The notes beneath the pieces are model-generated. The model saw only the letters and a list, made by a program, of their open reading frames with translations, was not told the origin of the DNA and searched no databases. A stretch of 64,000 nt of DNA from an uncultured Duncaniella sp. Its GTDB lineage: Bacteria; Bacteroidota; Bacteroidia; Bacteroidales; Muribaculaceae. The stretch lies in assembly GCA_910578615.1 (NCBI GenBank), contig CAJTRI010000004.1, positions 1 through 64,000 on the forward strand, in the 5' to 3' direction. The position numbers and the translations under genes were made by a program. Below are positions 1 through 7,440 of the stretch, piece by piece (the first letter of the stretch is position 1; every line of letters starts with the position of its first letter).

Positions 1-1185
1 CAATCCCCCCAGACATTCAAACAGCTCCTCATGGTCAGCGGTTTCGACCGTTATTTCCAGATTGTGAAATGCTTCCGTGACGAAGACCTTCGCGCCGACC
101 GCCAACTCGAGTTCACACAGATTGACTGCGAGATGTCGTTTGTGGAACAGGAGGATGTGCTAAACATGTTCGAAGGCCTTGTGAAACACATCTTCAAATA
201 TGTCAAGGACATAGACTTCACCGATCCGTTTCCCCGCATGACATGGGCCGACGCCATGCGCCTCTATGGCTCAGACAAGCCTGATACCCGCTTCGGCATG
301 GAGTTCGTCGAAATCAAAGACCTCACGGAAGGCCATGGCTTCTCAGTTCTCGACGATGCCGCCTACGTAGGTGCCATCGTGGCTCCCGGCTGCGCCGGCT
401 ATACCCGCAAACAACTCGACCAGCTCACCGACTTCGTAAAGCGTCCCCAGATAGGCGCCAAGGGACTCATGTGGGTCAAGATGGAGGAAGACGGCTCGGT
501 CAAGTCATCAGTAAGCAAGTTCTATTCAGAGGACGACCTCCGCAAATGGGCCGACCGTGCCGGAGCCGGAAAGGGAGACCTCATGCTCATACTCGCAGGC
601 GAGACCATGAAGACCCGCAAACAACTCTGCGAACTGCGTCTTGAAATGGGTTCGCGTCTCGGTCTGCGTGATCCCCAAAAATTCTCATGCCTGTGGGTGG
701 TTGACTTCCCTCTGTTCGAATGGGACGAGGAGACACAGCGCTACTATGCCATGCACCATCCCTTCACCGCCCCCAACCCGGAAGACATCCATCTGCTTGA
801 CAGCGACACCGGCGCCGTTCGCGCCACGGCATATGACATGGTGGTCAACGGCAACGAACTCGGAGGCGGCTCTATCCGTATCCACGAGGCCTCGCTCCAA
901 GACAAGATGTTCCGTCTGCTCGGACTAAGCGAGGAAGATGCCCAATACAAGTTCGGCTTCCTCATGAACGCTTTCAAGTATGGCGCCCCGCCCCACGGAG
1001 GCCTTGCATTCGGCTTTGACCGCTTCGTCTCCATCCTCGCCGGTCTTGACTCAATCCGCGATGTCATCGCCTTCCCAAAGAACAACTCAGGGCGTGACAT
1101 GATGATTGACGCACCTGCCGCCATCGATGAGTCACAGCTTGACGAACTCCAAATATGTCTTGACCTGAAAGACAAAGCCCAGTAA
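1..1185 (+). CDS. aspS: aspartate--tRNA ligase, 5' end outside window
   Basis: Aspartyl-tRNA synthetase; charges tRNA-Asp in the cytoplasm. The frame is open from base 1, so the start codon and the N-terminal anticodon-binding OB fold lie upstream; about 394 C-terminal residues are present. Class II motif 2 (FRDEDLRADRQ) occurs early, the bacterial insertion domain follows, and motif 3 (GLAFGFDRFVSIL) lies near the end. The nif3-like gene begins 45 bases later with no promoter-like sequence between, so the two are probably cotranscribed. Identification is firm from motif order; only the missing N-terminus is unseen. Confidence 0.97.
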   Translation, partial: QSPQTFKQLLMVSGFDRYFQIVKCFRDEDLRADRQLEFTQIDCEMSFVEQEDVLNMFEGLVKHIFKYVKDIDFTDPFPRMTWADAMRLYGSDKPDTRFGMEFVEIKDLTEGHGFSVLDDAAYVGAIVAPGCAGYTRKQLDQLTDFVKRPQIGAKGLMWVKMEEDGSVKSSVSKFYSEDDLRKWADRAGAGKGDLMLILAGETMKTRKQLCELRLEMGSRLGLRDPQKFSCLWVVDFPLFEWDEETQRYYAMHHPFTAPNPEDIHLLDSDTGAVRATAYDMVVNGNELGGGSIRIHEASLQDKMFRLLGLSEEDAQYKFGFLMNAFKYGAPPHGGLAFGFDRFVSILAGLDSIRDVIAFPKNNSGRDMMIDAPAAIDESQLDELQICLDLKDKAQ

Positions 1186-1229
1186 CCTACCTCACCCCCA
1201 ACCCTCACCCTCTAAAATTCAGACCTTAC

Positions 1230-2024
1230 TTGCCCACATTACAAGATATTGTAGGCGCCATAGAGTCATTTGCCCATCCGGGACTCCAGGAATCCTGGGA
1301 TAACACAGGATGGCAGCTGACACCGACATCCCCCGCCACCACGGAGTGCACGGGGGTGTTGGTGTGTCTTGACGTGACTCCCGAGCGCGTCAACGAGGCC
1401 GTAGCCAGAGGCTGCAACCTCATAGTCTCCCATCATCCGCTCATCTTCAAAGGACTGCGGTCTATAACGGGAACCACTCCTTCCGAGAGGACGGTCATCA
1501 AGGCCATAGCCTCGGGCGTGGCCGTATACTCTTCCCACACCGCCCTTGACAGTGCATCACTCGGAATCAGCCACGAACTCGGCAAACGCCTCGGGCTGAC
1601 AGACATGCAGATACTATCTCCCGGCTATGAGCCGGGCACAGGCCTCGGAATCATAGGACGACCCGCCTATCCGCTCGCATCCAACGAGCTTATCGACCGG
1701 GTAAAGGCCGTCTACGGGTCTCCCATGGTGCGCCGTACAACCGGCCCTGACGATGGCAGAATATCACGTATCGCACTTTGCAGCGGTGCCGGCGGAGAGT
1801 TCATCAGACTTGCACGCGACCTTGGTGCAGGAGCATATATCACGTCAGATGTCAGATACCATGACTTCCTCGATCTCGGACGTGACATACTCATCATCGA
1901 CACAGGTCACTTTGAGAGCGAAAAATGCAGTACTTCAATTTTTTCGCGCATAATTACCGAAAAATTTCCTACCTTTGCAGTCCGTATGTCGGAGAGCGAG
2001 CAAAACCCCGTGACATACGTCTGA
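1230..2024 (+). CDS. Nif3-like dinuclear metal center protein
   Basis: Member of the NIF3/YbgI family (often labelled GTP cyclohydrolase I type 2), hexameric proteins with a two-metal centre and an uncertain physiological role. Probable metal ligands are visible in SHHPLIFKG (about residue 68), SSHTALDSA (about 107) and the C-terminal DTGHFESE. At 264 residues it is the short form, without the PII-like insertion of longer relatives. The start is a TTG, chosen because it begins the family's N-terminal helix (PTLQDIVGAIE) and no ATG is available there. It follows aspS without a promoter and precedes the zinc-ribbon gene, a pairing common in bacteria. Confidence 0.92.
   Translation: MPTLQDIVGAIESFAHPGLQESWDNTGWQLTPTSPATTECTGVLVCLDVTPERVNEAVARGCNLIVSHHPLIFKGLRSITGTTPSERTVIKAIASGVAVYSSHTALDSASLGISHELGKRLGLTDMQILSPGYEPGTGLGIIGRPAYPLASNELIDRVKAVYGSPMVRRTTGPDDGRISRIALCSGAGGEFIRLARDLGAGAYITSDVRYHDFLDLGRDILIIDTGHFESEKCSTSIFSRIITEKFPTFAVRMSESEQNPVTYV
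1970..1977 (+). promoter_or_regulatory. -7 promoter element for the zinc-ribbon operon
   Basis: TACCTTTG matches the Bacteroidetes -7 consensus TAnnTTTG exactly and lies inside the last codons of the nif3-like gene, 73 bases before the zinc-ribbon ATG. It would give the downstream genes their own transcript. No clear TTTG was seen at the -33 spacing. Confidence 0.65.
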
Positions 2025-2050
2025 CCGCGTCATAAAGAAAAAAACATAAT

Positions 2051-2827
2051 ATGGCTAAAGAGCAAACTAAAATCGACCAGACCATCTCGGTGGAGCAGCG
2101 CCTGCGCGCTCTCTACGAGCTGCAAACAATCCTCTCGGAAATCGACCGTATCCGCACCATACGCGGCGAGCTTCCCGACGAGGTTCGTGACCTCGAAGAC
2201 CAGATAGAGGGTCTCCACACACGTGTTGACAAGTATCGTGCCGAGATTGAAGAACTCCGCTCGAAGTCAGCACAGGAACAGCATAAGATCGAGGCTGCAC
2301 AGGGACAGATCGCCACTTACAAGACACAGCTCGACAATGTGAGAAACAACCGCGAGTTTGACCTCCTGTCCAAGGAAATCGAATTCCAGACACTCGAAAT
2401 CCAGCTCTCCGAGAAGCGCATAGGCCAGTATGCACGCGAATCAGAGGCCCGCAACGCCGACATCGCCGCTGCCGAAGAGTCTCTTATAGACCGCAACCAC
2501 ATTCTGGCCGAAAAACGCCGCCAGCTTGAAGAAATCGTTTCCGAGACCAAGAAGGACGAAGAACGTCTACGTATGCAGGCCAAAGACCTTGAAACCAAGA
2601 TAGACGACCAGCGCCTCCTTAACGCGTTCAAGCGCATACGCAAGAACGCCCGCAACGGCCTCGGCGTGGTCTACATCCAGCGTAATGCCTGTGGCGGATG
2701 TTTCAACCGCATCCCCCCACAGAAACAGATGGAAATCAAGATGCACAAGAAAATCATCGTTTGCGAGTATTGCGGACGCATAATGATCGATCCAGACCTT
2801 GCCGGTGTAACCCTTGAAAACGCATAA
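2051..2827 (+). CDS. zinc-ribbon coiled-coil protein (C4-type zinc ribbon family)
   Basis: A 258-residue protein: residues about 10-195 form a long charged coiled coil, followed by a C-terminal zinc ribbon with two Cys pairs (CGGC near residue 215 and CEYC near 236). This is the architecture of the zf-RING_7 family of putative nucleic-acid-binding proteins, usually found next to nif3-like genes, as here. The molecular role is not established. It has its own promoter in the end of the upstream gene, and slyD and efp follow without an evident promoter, suggesting a three-gene transcript. Confidence 0.9.
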   Translation: MAKEQTKIDQTISVEQRLRALYELQTILSEIDRIRTIRGELPDEVRDLEDQIEGLHTRVDKYRAEIEELRSKSAQEQHKIEAAQGQIATYKTQLDNVRNNREFDLLSKEIEFQTLEIQLSEKRIGQYARESEARNADIAAAEESLIDRNHILAEKRRQLEEIVSETKKDEERLRMQAKDLETKIDDQRLLNAFKRIRKNARNGLGVVYIQRNACGGCFNRIPPQKQMEIKMHKKIIVCEYCGRIMIDPDLAGVTLENA

Positions 2828-2851
2828 CCTCCCTCCACTCCCAGACTGACT

Positions 2852-3421
2852 ATGGAAAAAATCCAACCCGGAAAATATGTGGAGATCGCCTATGATCTCT
2901 CCGAGACCCTCCCGGACGGCAATGAGAACATTGTCCACACGGTAGAAGCCTCCGAACCCGAACGTTTCATATTTGGCATCACCCCCGGACTTCTTCCCCC
3001 TCTCGCCCACGCTCTCGAAGGACTCGGGCAGGGACAGGCTTTCGATGTGGCCGTCCCCGCCTCGGAAGGCTTCCCTTACAATCCCGATGACGTGGCCACC
3101 CTTGACCGCGACATCTTCCTTGACGACAAGGGCGCGTTTGACACTGACAAGATATTCGTAGGCGCCCGCGTCCCCATGATCACGGCTGACGGCTACCAGA
3201 TAGCAGGACGTGTCATCGAGATCACACCCGCCCATGTAAAGATGGATTTCAACCACCCCCTCGTAGGGAAAGACCTCCGTCTGAAAGGCACCGTGGTCAC
3301 AGTGCGTGACGCTACCGAGGCCGAGCTGCACCCCTCTTGCGGAGGTGGCTGCGGTGGTTGCTGCGGAGGTGGCGATAACGGTGACTGTGGCGACGGAGGT
3401 TGCTGCGGGGGCTGTAACTAA
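2852..3421 (+). CDS. slyD: FKBP-type peptidyl-prolyl isomerase, SlyD-like
   Basis: SlyD-type prolyl isomerase/chaperone of 189 residues. The FKBP core with the inserted IF chaperone domain occupies residues 1-158, with the family pattern of an N-terminal FKBP strand, insertion and DFNHPLVGKDL return strand. Residues 160-189 are a Gly/Cys tail with eight cysteines (163, 167, 170, 171, 179, 184, 185, 188) and a few Asp residues. In characterised SlyD proteins a His/Cys-rich tail binds nickel or other soft metals; the tail here has almost no His, so copper or zinc is as likely (inference). It lies between the zinc-ribbon gene and efp. Confidence 0.93.
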   Translation: MEKIQPGKYVEIAYDLSETLPDGNENIVHTVEASEPERFIFGITPGLLPPLAHALEGLGQGQAFDVAVPASEGFPYNPDDVATLDRDIFLDDKGAFDTDKIFVGARVPMITADGYQIAGRVIEITPAHVKMDFNHPLVGKDLRLKGTVVTVRDATEAELHPSCGGGCGGCCGGGDNGDCGDGGCCGGCN

Positions 3422-3464
3422 ACTATAAACAAGACAATAAAACCATACAGTATCAACCAATCAC

Positions 3465-4031
3465 ATGGCAACAACTGCAGACTTTAAAAACGGAATGTGC
3501 CTCGACATCGACGGCCAGTACTTCTTTATCGTTGAATTCCTCCACGTAAAACCCGGCAAAGGGCCGGCCTTTGTACGTACAAAACTCAAAAACGTCCAGA
3601 CAGGCCGCGTGCTCGACAAGACCTGGAACTCAGGTGTCAAGGTCAACGAGGTACGCATCGAACGCCGCCCCTATCAGTACTCCTACAAGGACGATATGGG
3701 CTACCACTTCCTCCACACCGAGACTTGGGAAGAGGTCATCATCCCCGGCGAGAGCATCGAGGGCGTACAGTTCCTTAAAGACGGTGACATCTGCGAGGCA
3801 ATGGTACACGCCGAGTCCGAAACGATACTTACCTGCGAGATGCCCACAACCGTGGTTCTCGAAATCACCTACACCGAGCCTGGCATCAAGGGTGACACCG
3901 CTACCAACACCCTCAAACCTGCCACATTGGAGACCGGTGCCGAAATCCGTGTGCCCCTCTTCTGCAACATCGGCGACAAGGTGGTAGTCGACACCCGTGA
4001 CGGTTCTTACAAAGAACGAGTAAAGGAATAA
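3465..4031 (+). CDS. efp: elongation factor P
   Basis: Translation elongation factor P, 188 residues, the usual length. It relieves ribosome stalling at polyproline stretches. The N-terminal KOW-like domain carries the tip loop VKPGKGPAF with Lys32 at the position modified in other EF-Ps; two OB domains follow, ending in the conserved DGSYKERVKE. A strong hairpin terminator lies downstream. No EF-P modification enzyme is recognisable in the window. Confidence 0.97.
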   Translation: MATTADFKNGMCLDIDGQYFFIVEFLHVKPGKGPAFVRTKLKNVQTGRVLDKTWNSGVKVNEVRIERRPYQYSYKDDMGYHFLHTETWEEVIIPGESIEGVQFLKDGDICEAMVHAESETILTCEMPTTVVLEITYTEPGIKGDTATNTLKPATLETGAEIRVPLFCNIGDKVVVDTRDGSYKERVKE

Positions 4032-4067
4032 ATAACATATTTCCTGTCAACGACACAGACTGATTGC

Positions 4068-4110
4068 GGAGCGCAGGCGAGTCAACACTCTCCCGCGCTT
4101 CGTTGTTTTT
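4068..4110 (+). terminator. rho-independent terminator after efp
   Basis: Arms at 4068-4081 and 4088-4101 pair at 12 of 14 positions around a 6-base loop, followed by GTTGTTTTT. It ends the zinc-ribbon/slyD/efp transcript. Confidence 0.8.
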
Positions 4111-4138
4111 CAGAAAAACATGATTTAACCTATTTAAG

Positions 4139-4717
4139 ATGAACATCGAGACCCATCCGTTCCCACCGTTTATACCCGCCGGGGCAAAAGTGCTGATAAT
4201 GGGGACGTTTCCCCCTAAACCATTGCGTTGGAGCATGGATTTCTATTACCCAAACAAGACCAATGACTTCTGGAAGGTCATGGGCCTGATATTCTATGGC
4301 GACACTGAGAGATTCCGTGACAATGCCACCGGCGGATTCCTGCGCGATGACATAGAGAATTTCCTGACAGAAAAAGGGATAGCGCTCCACGATACAGGCC
4401 GTGAGGTGCGCCGGCTTCGGGACAACGCCTCCGACAAATATCTTGAAATAGTCACCCCGGTGCCTCTGCGAGAACTACTTGCCGAAATGCCCGACTGCCA
4501 TACCGTCGCCACAACCGGCGAGAAAGCCGCAGGAGTAATAGCAGGCATTACAGGAACCGAAATCCCAAGGATGGGAGAGATGGTCGAGAGTCCCGACGGA
4601 CTCAGTATATGGCGTATGCCATCTACGAGCCGCGCCTATCCGCTTTCCATCGAAAAGAAAGCCGCCTACTACTCCCGGCTCTTCGAGGCTGTGGGAATCA
4701 TTCCTGCGGGTTCTTAA
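4139..4717 (+). CDS. uracil-DNA glycosylase superfamily protein
   Basis: A 192-residue cytosolic protein with the UDG-superfamily layout: GTFPPKP (about residue 23) at the position of the active-site loop, then YYPNKTNDFWKVMG, which resembles the substrate-pocket segment of this superfamily, and PSTSRAY near residue 160 at the DNA-intercalation loop position. It probably removes uracil or a related deaminated base from DNA, but the subfamily and substrate cannot be settled from sequence. It follows the efp terminator and precedes the dedA promoter, so it is probably monocistronic. Confidence 0.82.
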   Translation: MNIETHPFPPFIPAGAKVLIMGTFPPKPLRWSMDFYYPNKTNDFWKVMGLIFYGDTERFRDNATGGFLRDDIENFLTEKGIALHDTGREVRRLRDNASDKYLEIVTPVPLRELLAEMPDCHTVATTGEKAAGVIAGITGTEIPRMGEMVESPDGLSIWRMPSTSRAYPLSIEKKAAYYSRLFEAVGIIPAGS

Positions 4718-4737
4718 ATTTTTTTGAAATCTTTTCG

Positions 4738-4745
4738 TATCTTTG
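4738..4745 (+). promoter_or_regulatory. -7 promoter element for dedA-rpe-queA
   Basis: TATCTTTG, an exact TAnnTTTG match, 31 bases before the dedA ATG in an AT-rich spacer. Confidence 0.75.
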
Positions 4746-4776
4746 CACCCTCACTTAAACAACAATCCGAAAGGCA

Positions 4777-5463
4777 ATGCTTGATTTTATCACCCTCCTC
4801 GCCATCTTTGACCCGGCGGGAATAATGGAGAAATTCCTTACAGCCGATGCCACGACAGTCTATCTACTCGTTCTCGGCTTCATGATTATCGAAAGTTCGT
4901 TCATCCCCTTTCCCTCGGAAGTCATAGTCCCCCCTGCGGCCTACCTCGCATGTACAAGCCACGAGGTCGACATCTTCGCAGTGATAGGACTCGCCACTCT
5001 GGGTGCTATCATAGGCGCTCTTGTCAACTACTACCTGTCAGTATGGATAGGGCGCCCGATAGTCTATAAGTTTGCCAACAGCCGTCTGGGACATGCGTGT
5101 CTGATAGACGAGGCGAAAGTCAGACATGCAGAGGAATACTTCGACCGCCACGGAGCCATATCCACGTTTATAGGACGCCTCATTCCCGCCGTGCGCCAGC
5201 TCATATCCATACCGGCCGGCCTTGCCAGAATGAACATAGGCAAATTCGTCATCTTCACGGGTCTTGGCGCTCTGACATGGAACATCGTCCTCGGCGTTCT
5301 CGGCTGGTGGCTCGGTACCCTCGTCCCGCGTGAACAGCTCTACGCCAAGGTAGAGGAATATAACGACTATCTCACTTACGCCGGCCTCGCGATAGGCGTG
5401 GTCTGCGTCATCATAATCCTCTATAACGCACTAAGGCCACGCCCTAAACAAACACAGATATGA
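4777..5463 (+). CDS. DedA family (VTT domain) membrane protein
   Basis: Inner-membrane protein of 228 residues in the DedA/SNARE-associated family, implicated in polyprenyl-phosphate or phospholipid flipping and envelope homeostasis. Signature features are the ESSFIPFPSEVI segment (about residue 40), the GALVNYYLSVWIGR helix, and the FIGRLIPAVRQLISIPAGLA motif with its conserved Arg residues, followed by two C-terminal transmembrane helices. It is first in an operon and overlaps rpe by ATGA. Confidence 0.93.
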   Translation: MLDFITLLAIFDPAGIMEKFLTADATTVYLLVLGFMIIESSFIPFPSEVIVPPAAYLACTSHEVDIFAVIGLATLGAIIGALVNYYLSVWIGRPIVYKFANSRLGHACLIDEAKVRHAEEYFDRHGAISTFIGRLIPAVRQLISIPAGLARMNIGKFVIFTGLGALTWNIVLGVLGWWLGTLVPREQLYAKVEEYNDYLTYAGLAIGVVCVIIILYNALRPRPKQTQI

Positions 5464-6122
5464 TACAGGTAGCCCCCTCGCTTTTAGCCGCCGACTTCGC
5501 CCGTCTCGGCGAGGCAGTCGAGATTGTCAACCACAGCGAAGCATCACTCATCCACATAGACGTGATGGACGGTGTCTTCGTCCCCAACATCACGATAGGT
5601 TTCCCGGTAATATCGGCAATAAACACCATAGCGCGGAAACCTCTCGACGTCCATATGATGATCACCGATCCCGGACGTTATGTCAGCCAGGTGAGAGACG
5701 CGGGGGCACATATAATGAACGTGCACTGGGAGGCATGCACCCATCTCGACCGGGTGGTGCACACAATCCGGCAGGCCGGCATGAAAGCGGGTGTGACACT
5801 CAATCCCGCTACCCCCGTGGAACTACTGCATGACATCATCAGCGAGGTAGACCTTGTCCTGCTCATGAGCGTCAATCCGGGATTCGGCGGACAGAAGTTC
5901 ATCACAAACACCATCAGCAAGGTGGAACGCCTCCGCCGGCTCATTGCCGAATCCGGCTCAGAAGCCGTCATAGAGATTGACGGCGGCGTCGATCTCTCCA
6001 CCGCCCCGGCCCTGATCAAGGCAGGAGCCGACATACTCGTGGCTGGCAGCTACGTATTCCGCGCCCCGGATCCAGCAAAAGCCGTGGCAGACCTCATCAA
6101 ACTCTCGGAACAGACTCTATGA
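5460..6122 (+). CDS. rpe: ribulose-phosphate 3-epimerase
   Basis: Interconverts ribulose 5-phosphate and xylulose 5-phosphate in the pentose phosphate pathway. The TIM barrel is complete at 220 residues. APSLLAADFARLG opens the protein, HIDVMDGVFVPNITIG supplies a metal-binding His/Asp, MSVNPGFGGQKF the phosphate loop, and EIDGGVD the second catalytic Asp. Its ATG overlaps the dedA stop, and its stop overlaps the queA start (ATGA both times), indicating tight translational coupling. Confidence 0.97.
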   Translation: MIQVAPSLLAADFARLGEAVEIVNHSEASLIHIDVMDGVFVPNITIGFPVISAINTIARKPLDVHMMITDPGRYVSQVRDAGAHIMNVHWEACTHLDRVVHTIRQAGMKAGVTLNPATPVELLHDIISEVDLVLLMSVNPGFGGQKFITNTISKVERLRRLIAESGSEAVIEIDGGVDLSTAPALIKAGADILVAGSYVFRAPDPAKAVADLIKLSEQTL

Positions 6123-7345
6123 TTCGCGATATAAGGATTGAAGAATTCGACTACCCGCTCCCTGACGAACGGATAGCCCGTCACCCGCTTGAAGAGCGTG
6201 ATAGCTGTCTGCTACTTCTGAAAGAGCCTGACGGGAAATTGTCCACACGCCGGTTCACCGACCTTCCGTCACTTCTCCCGGATGACTCGGTGCTTGTATA
6301 TAACAATACCCGTGTCATAAACGCACGTCTGCGTTTCCGTAAAGGCTCTGACGGAAGCGGGGCACTAATCGAGATCTTCTGTCTCGAACCGAGAGATCCC
6401 TCCGACTATGCCGTCAGCTTCGCCTCCACCGGGCGCTGTTCATGGATATGCTTCGTCGGCAATTCCAAACGGTGGAAGGACGGGGAACTGACCATGCGTC
6501 TGACAATTGACGGCACACCGCTGACACTCTCTGCCACACGCCTGTCACGAGAAGGCAATGCCTCAGTAGTGGAATTTTCATGGGACGCCCCCTCCGTGAC
6601 GTTCAGCTCCATAATAAGTGCCGTAGGAGAGATTCCCATACCTCCCTACCTCAACCGTTCGACCGAGGAATCTGATTCCGCCGACTACCAGACAGTCTAC
6701 TCCCATATCGACGGCTCCGTGGCGGCCCCGACCGCCGGACTGCACTTCACGCCGCGCGTCCTTGAAGCCATAGACCGCAGGGGTATTCCGCGTCGCGAGC
6801 TGACACTCCACGTAGGAGCCGGAACCTTCCAGCCCGTCAAGAGCGACACCATCGGTGACCACGAGATGCACAGCGAGTTCATCGCAGTCCCAAGAGAGCT
6901 TATAGCCCGGCTCGCCGAGTCGGAAAGACGCGTCATAGCGGTGGGAACCACCTCTGTCCGCACACTCGAAAGCCTCTATCATCTCGGATGCCGCATCCAC
7001 GAAGGCCTTGATGCAAACGTACTGCCCCAGTGGTACCCTTATTCCGAAACCCATCCCGGACTGGACGTCTCAGAATCGATGAAATCAATCCTCGCCCGCC
7101 TTGATGCCGACGGCCTTGACACATTCGTGGCCTCTACAAGGCTTATGATAGCCCCCGGATACAGGTTCAGGATAGTCAGAGGAATGGTCACCAACTTCCA
7201 TCAGCCGCGATCCACGCTGCTCCTGCTCGTATCGGCCTTCCTGATGCAGCGTCCGGGCGCGCCCTCATGGCGCTCTGTCTATGATTACGCCCTCGCCGGA
7301 GACTACAGATTCCTCTCCTACGGAGACGCCTGCCTGTTTCTTTAA
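6119..7345 (+). CDS. queA: S-adenosylmethionine:tRNA ribosyltransferase-isomerase
   Basis: QueA transfers and rearranges the ribosyl group of SAM to make epoxyqueuosine at position 34 of GUN-anticodon tRNAs; tRNA-Asp(GUC) at 34070 is a natural substrate. The N-terminal FDYPLPDERIARHPLEERD is the family signature, with TAGLHFTP and TLHVGAGTFQPV in the middle and MVTNFHQPRSTLLLLVSAF near the end. At 408 residues it is longer than the roughly 350 of classical QueA, mainly through a looser region before the PTAGLHF block. It is third in the dedA operon; no other queuosine gene is adjacent. Confidence 0.95.
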   Translation: MIRDIRIEEFDYPLPDERIARHPLEERDSCLLLLKEPDGKLSTRRFTDLPSLLPDDSVLVYNNTRVINARLRFRKGSDGSGALIEIFCLEPRDPSDYAVSFASTGRCSWICFVGNSKRWKDGELTMRLTIDGTPLTLSATRLSREGNASVVEFSWDAPSVTFSSIISAVGEIPIPPYLNRSTEESDSADYQTVYSHIDGSVAAPTAGLHFTPRVLEAIDRRGIPRRELTLHVGAGTFQPVKSDTIGDHEMHSEFIAVPRELIARLAESERRVIAVGTTSVRTLESLYHLGCRIHEGLDANVLPQWYPYSETHPGLDVSESMKSILARLDADGLDTFVASTRLMIAPGYRFRIVRGMVTNFHQPRSTLLLLVSAFLMQRPGAPSWRSVYDYALAGDYRFLSYGDACLFL

Positions 7346-7426
7346 ATATTGACAGATCCGGCCTTCAAACCCACCATAGGGCAGATTTTTTTTGCAAAAT
7401 CTTTCCCTTTTGCGGGGAAAATTGGT

Positions 7427-7434
7427 TATCTTTG
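7427..7434 (+). promoter_or_regulatory. -7 promoter element immediately before parE
   Basis: TATCTTTG, exact consensus. Only six bases separate its last G from the ATG at 7441, which puts the expected transcription start at or next to that ATG. An in-frame ATG at 7459 would instead leave a leader of about 18 bases. Confidence 0.75.
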
Positions 7435-7440
7435 CACATT

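Noticed and set aside
2567..3460. 297-codon open frame on the minus strand
   Set aside because: Shadow of slyD and the end of the zinc-ribbon gene, both firmly identified.
7432..7440. TTG upstream of the parE ATG as start codon
   Set aside because: It lies within the -7 element TATCTTTG and would precede the transcript start.
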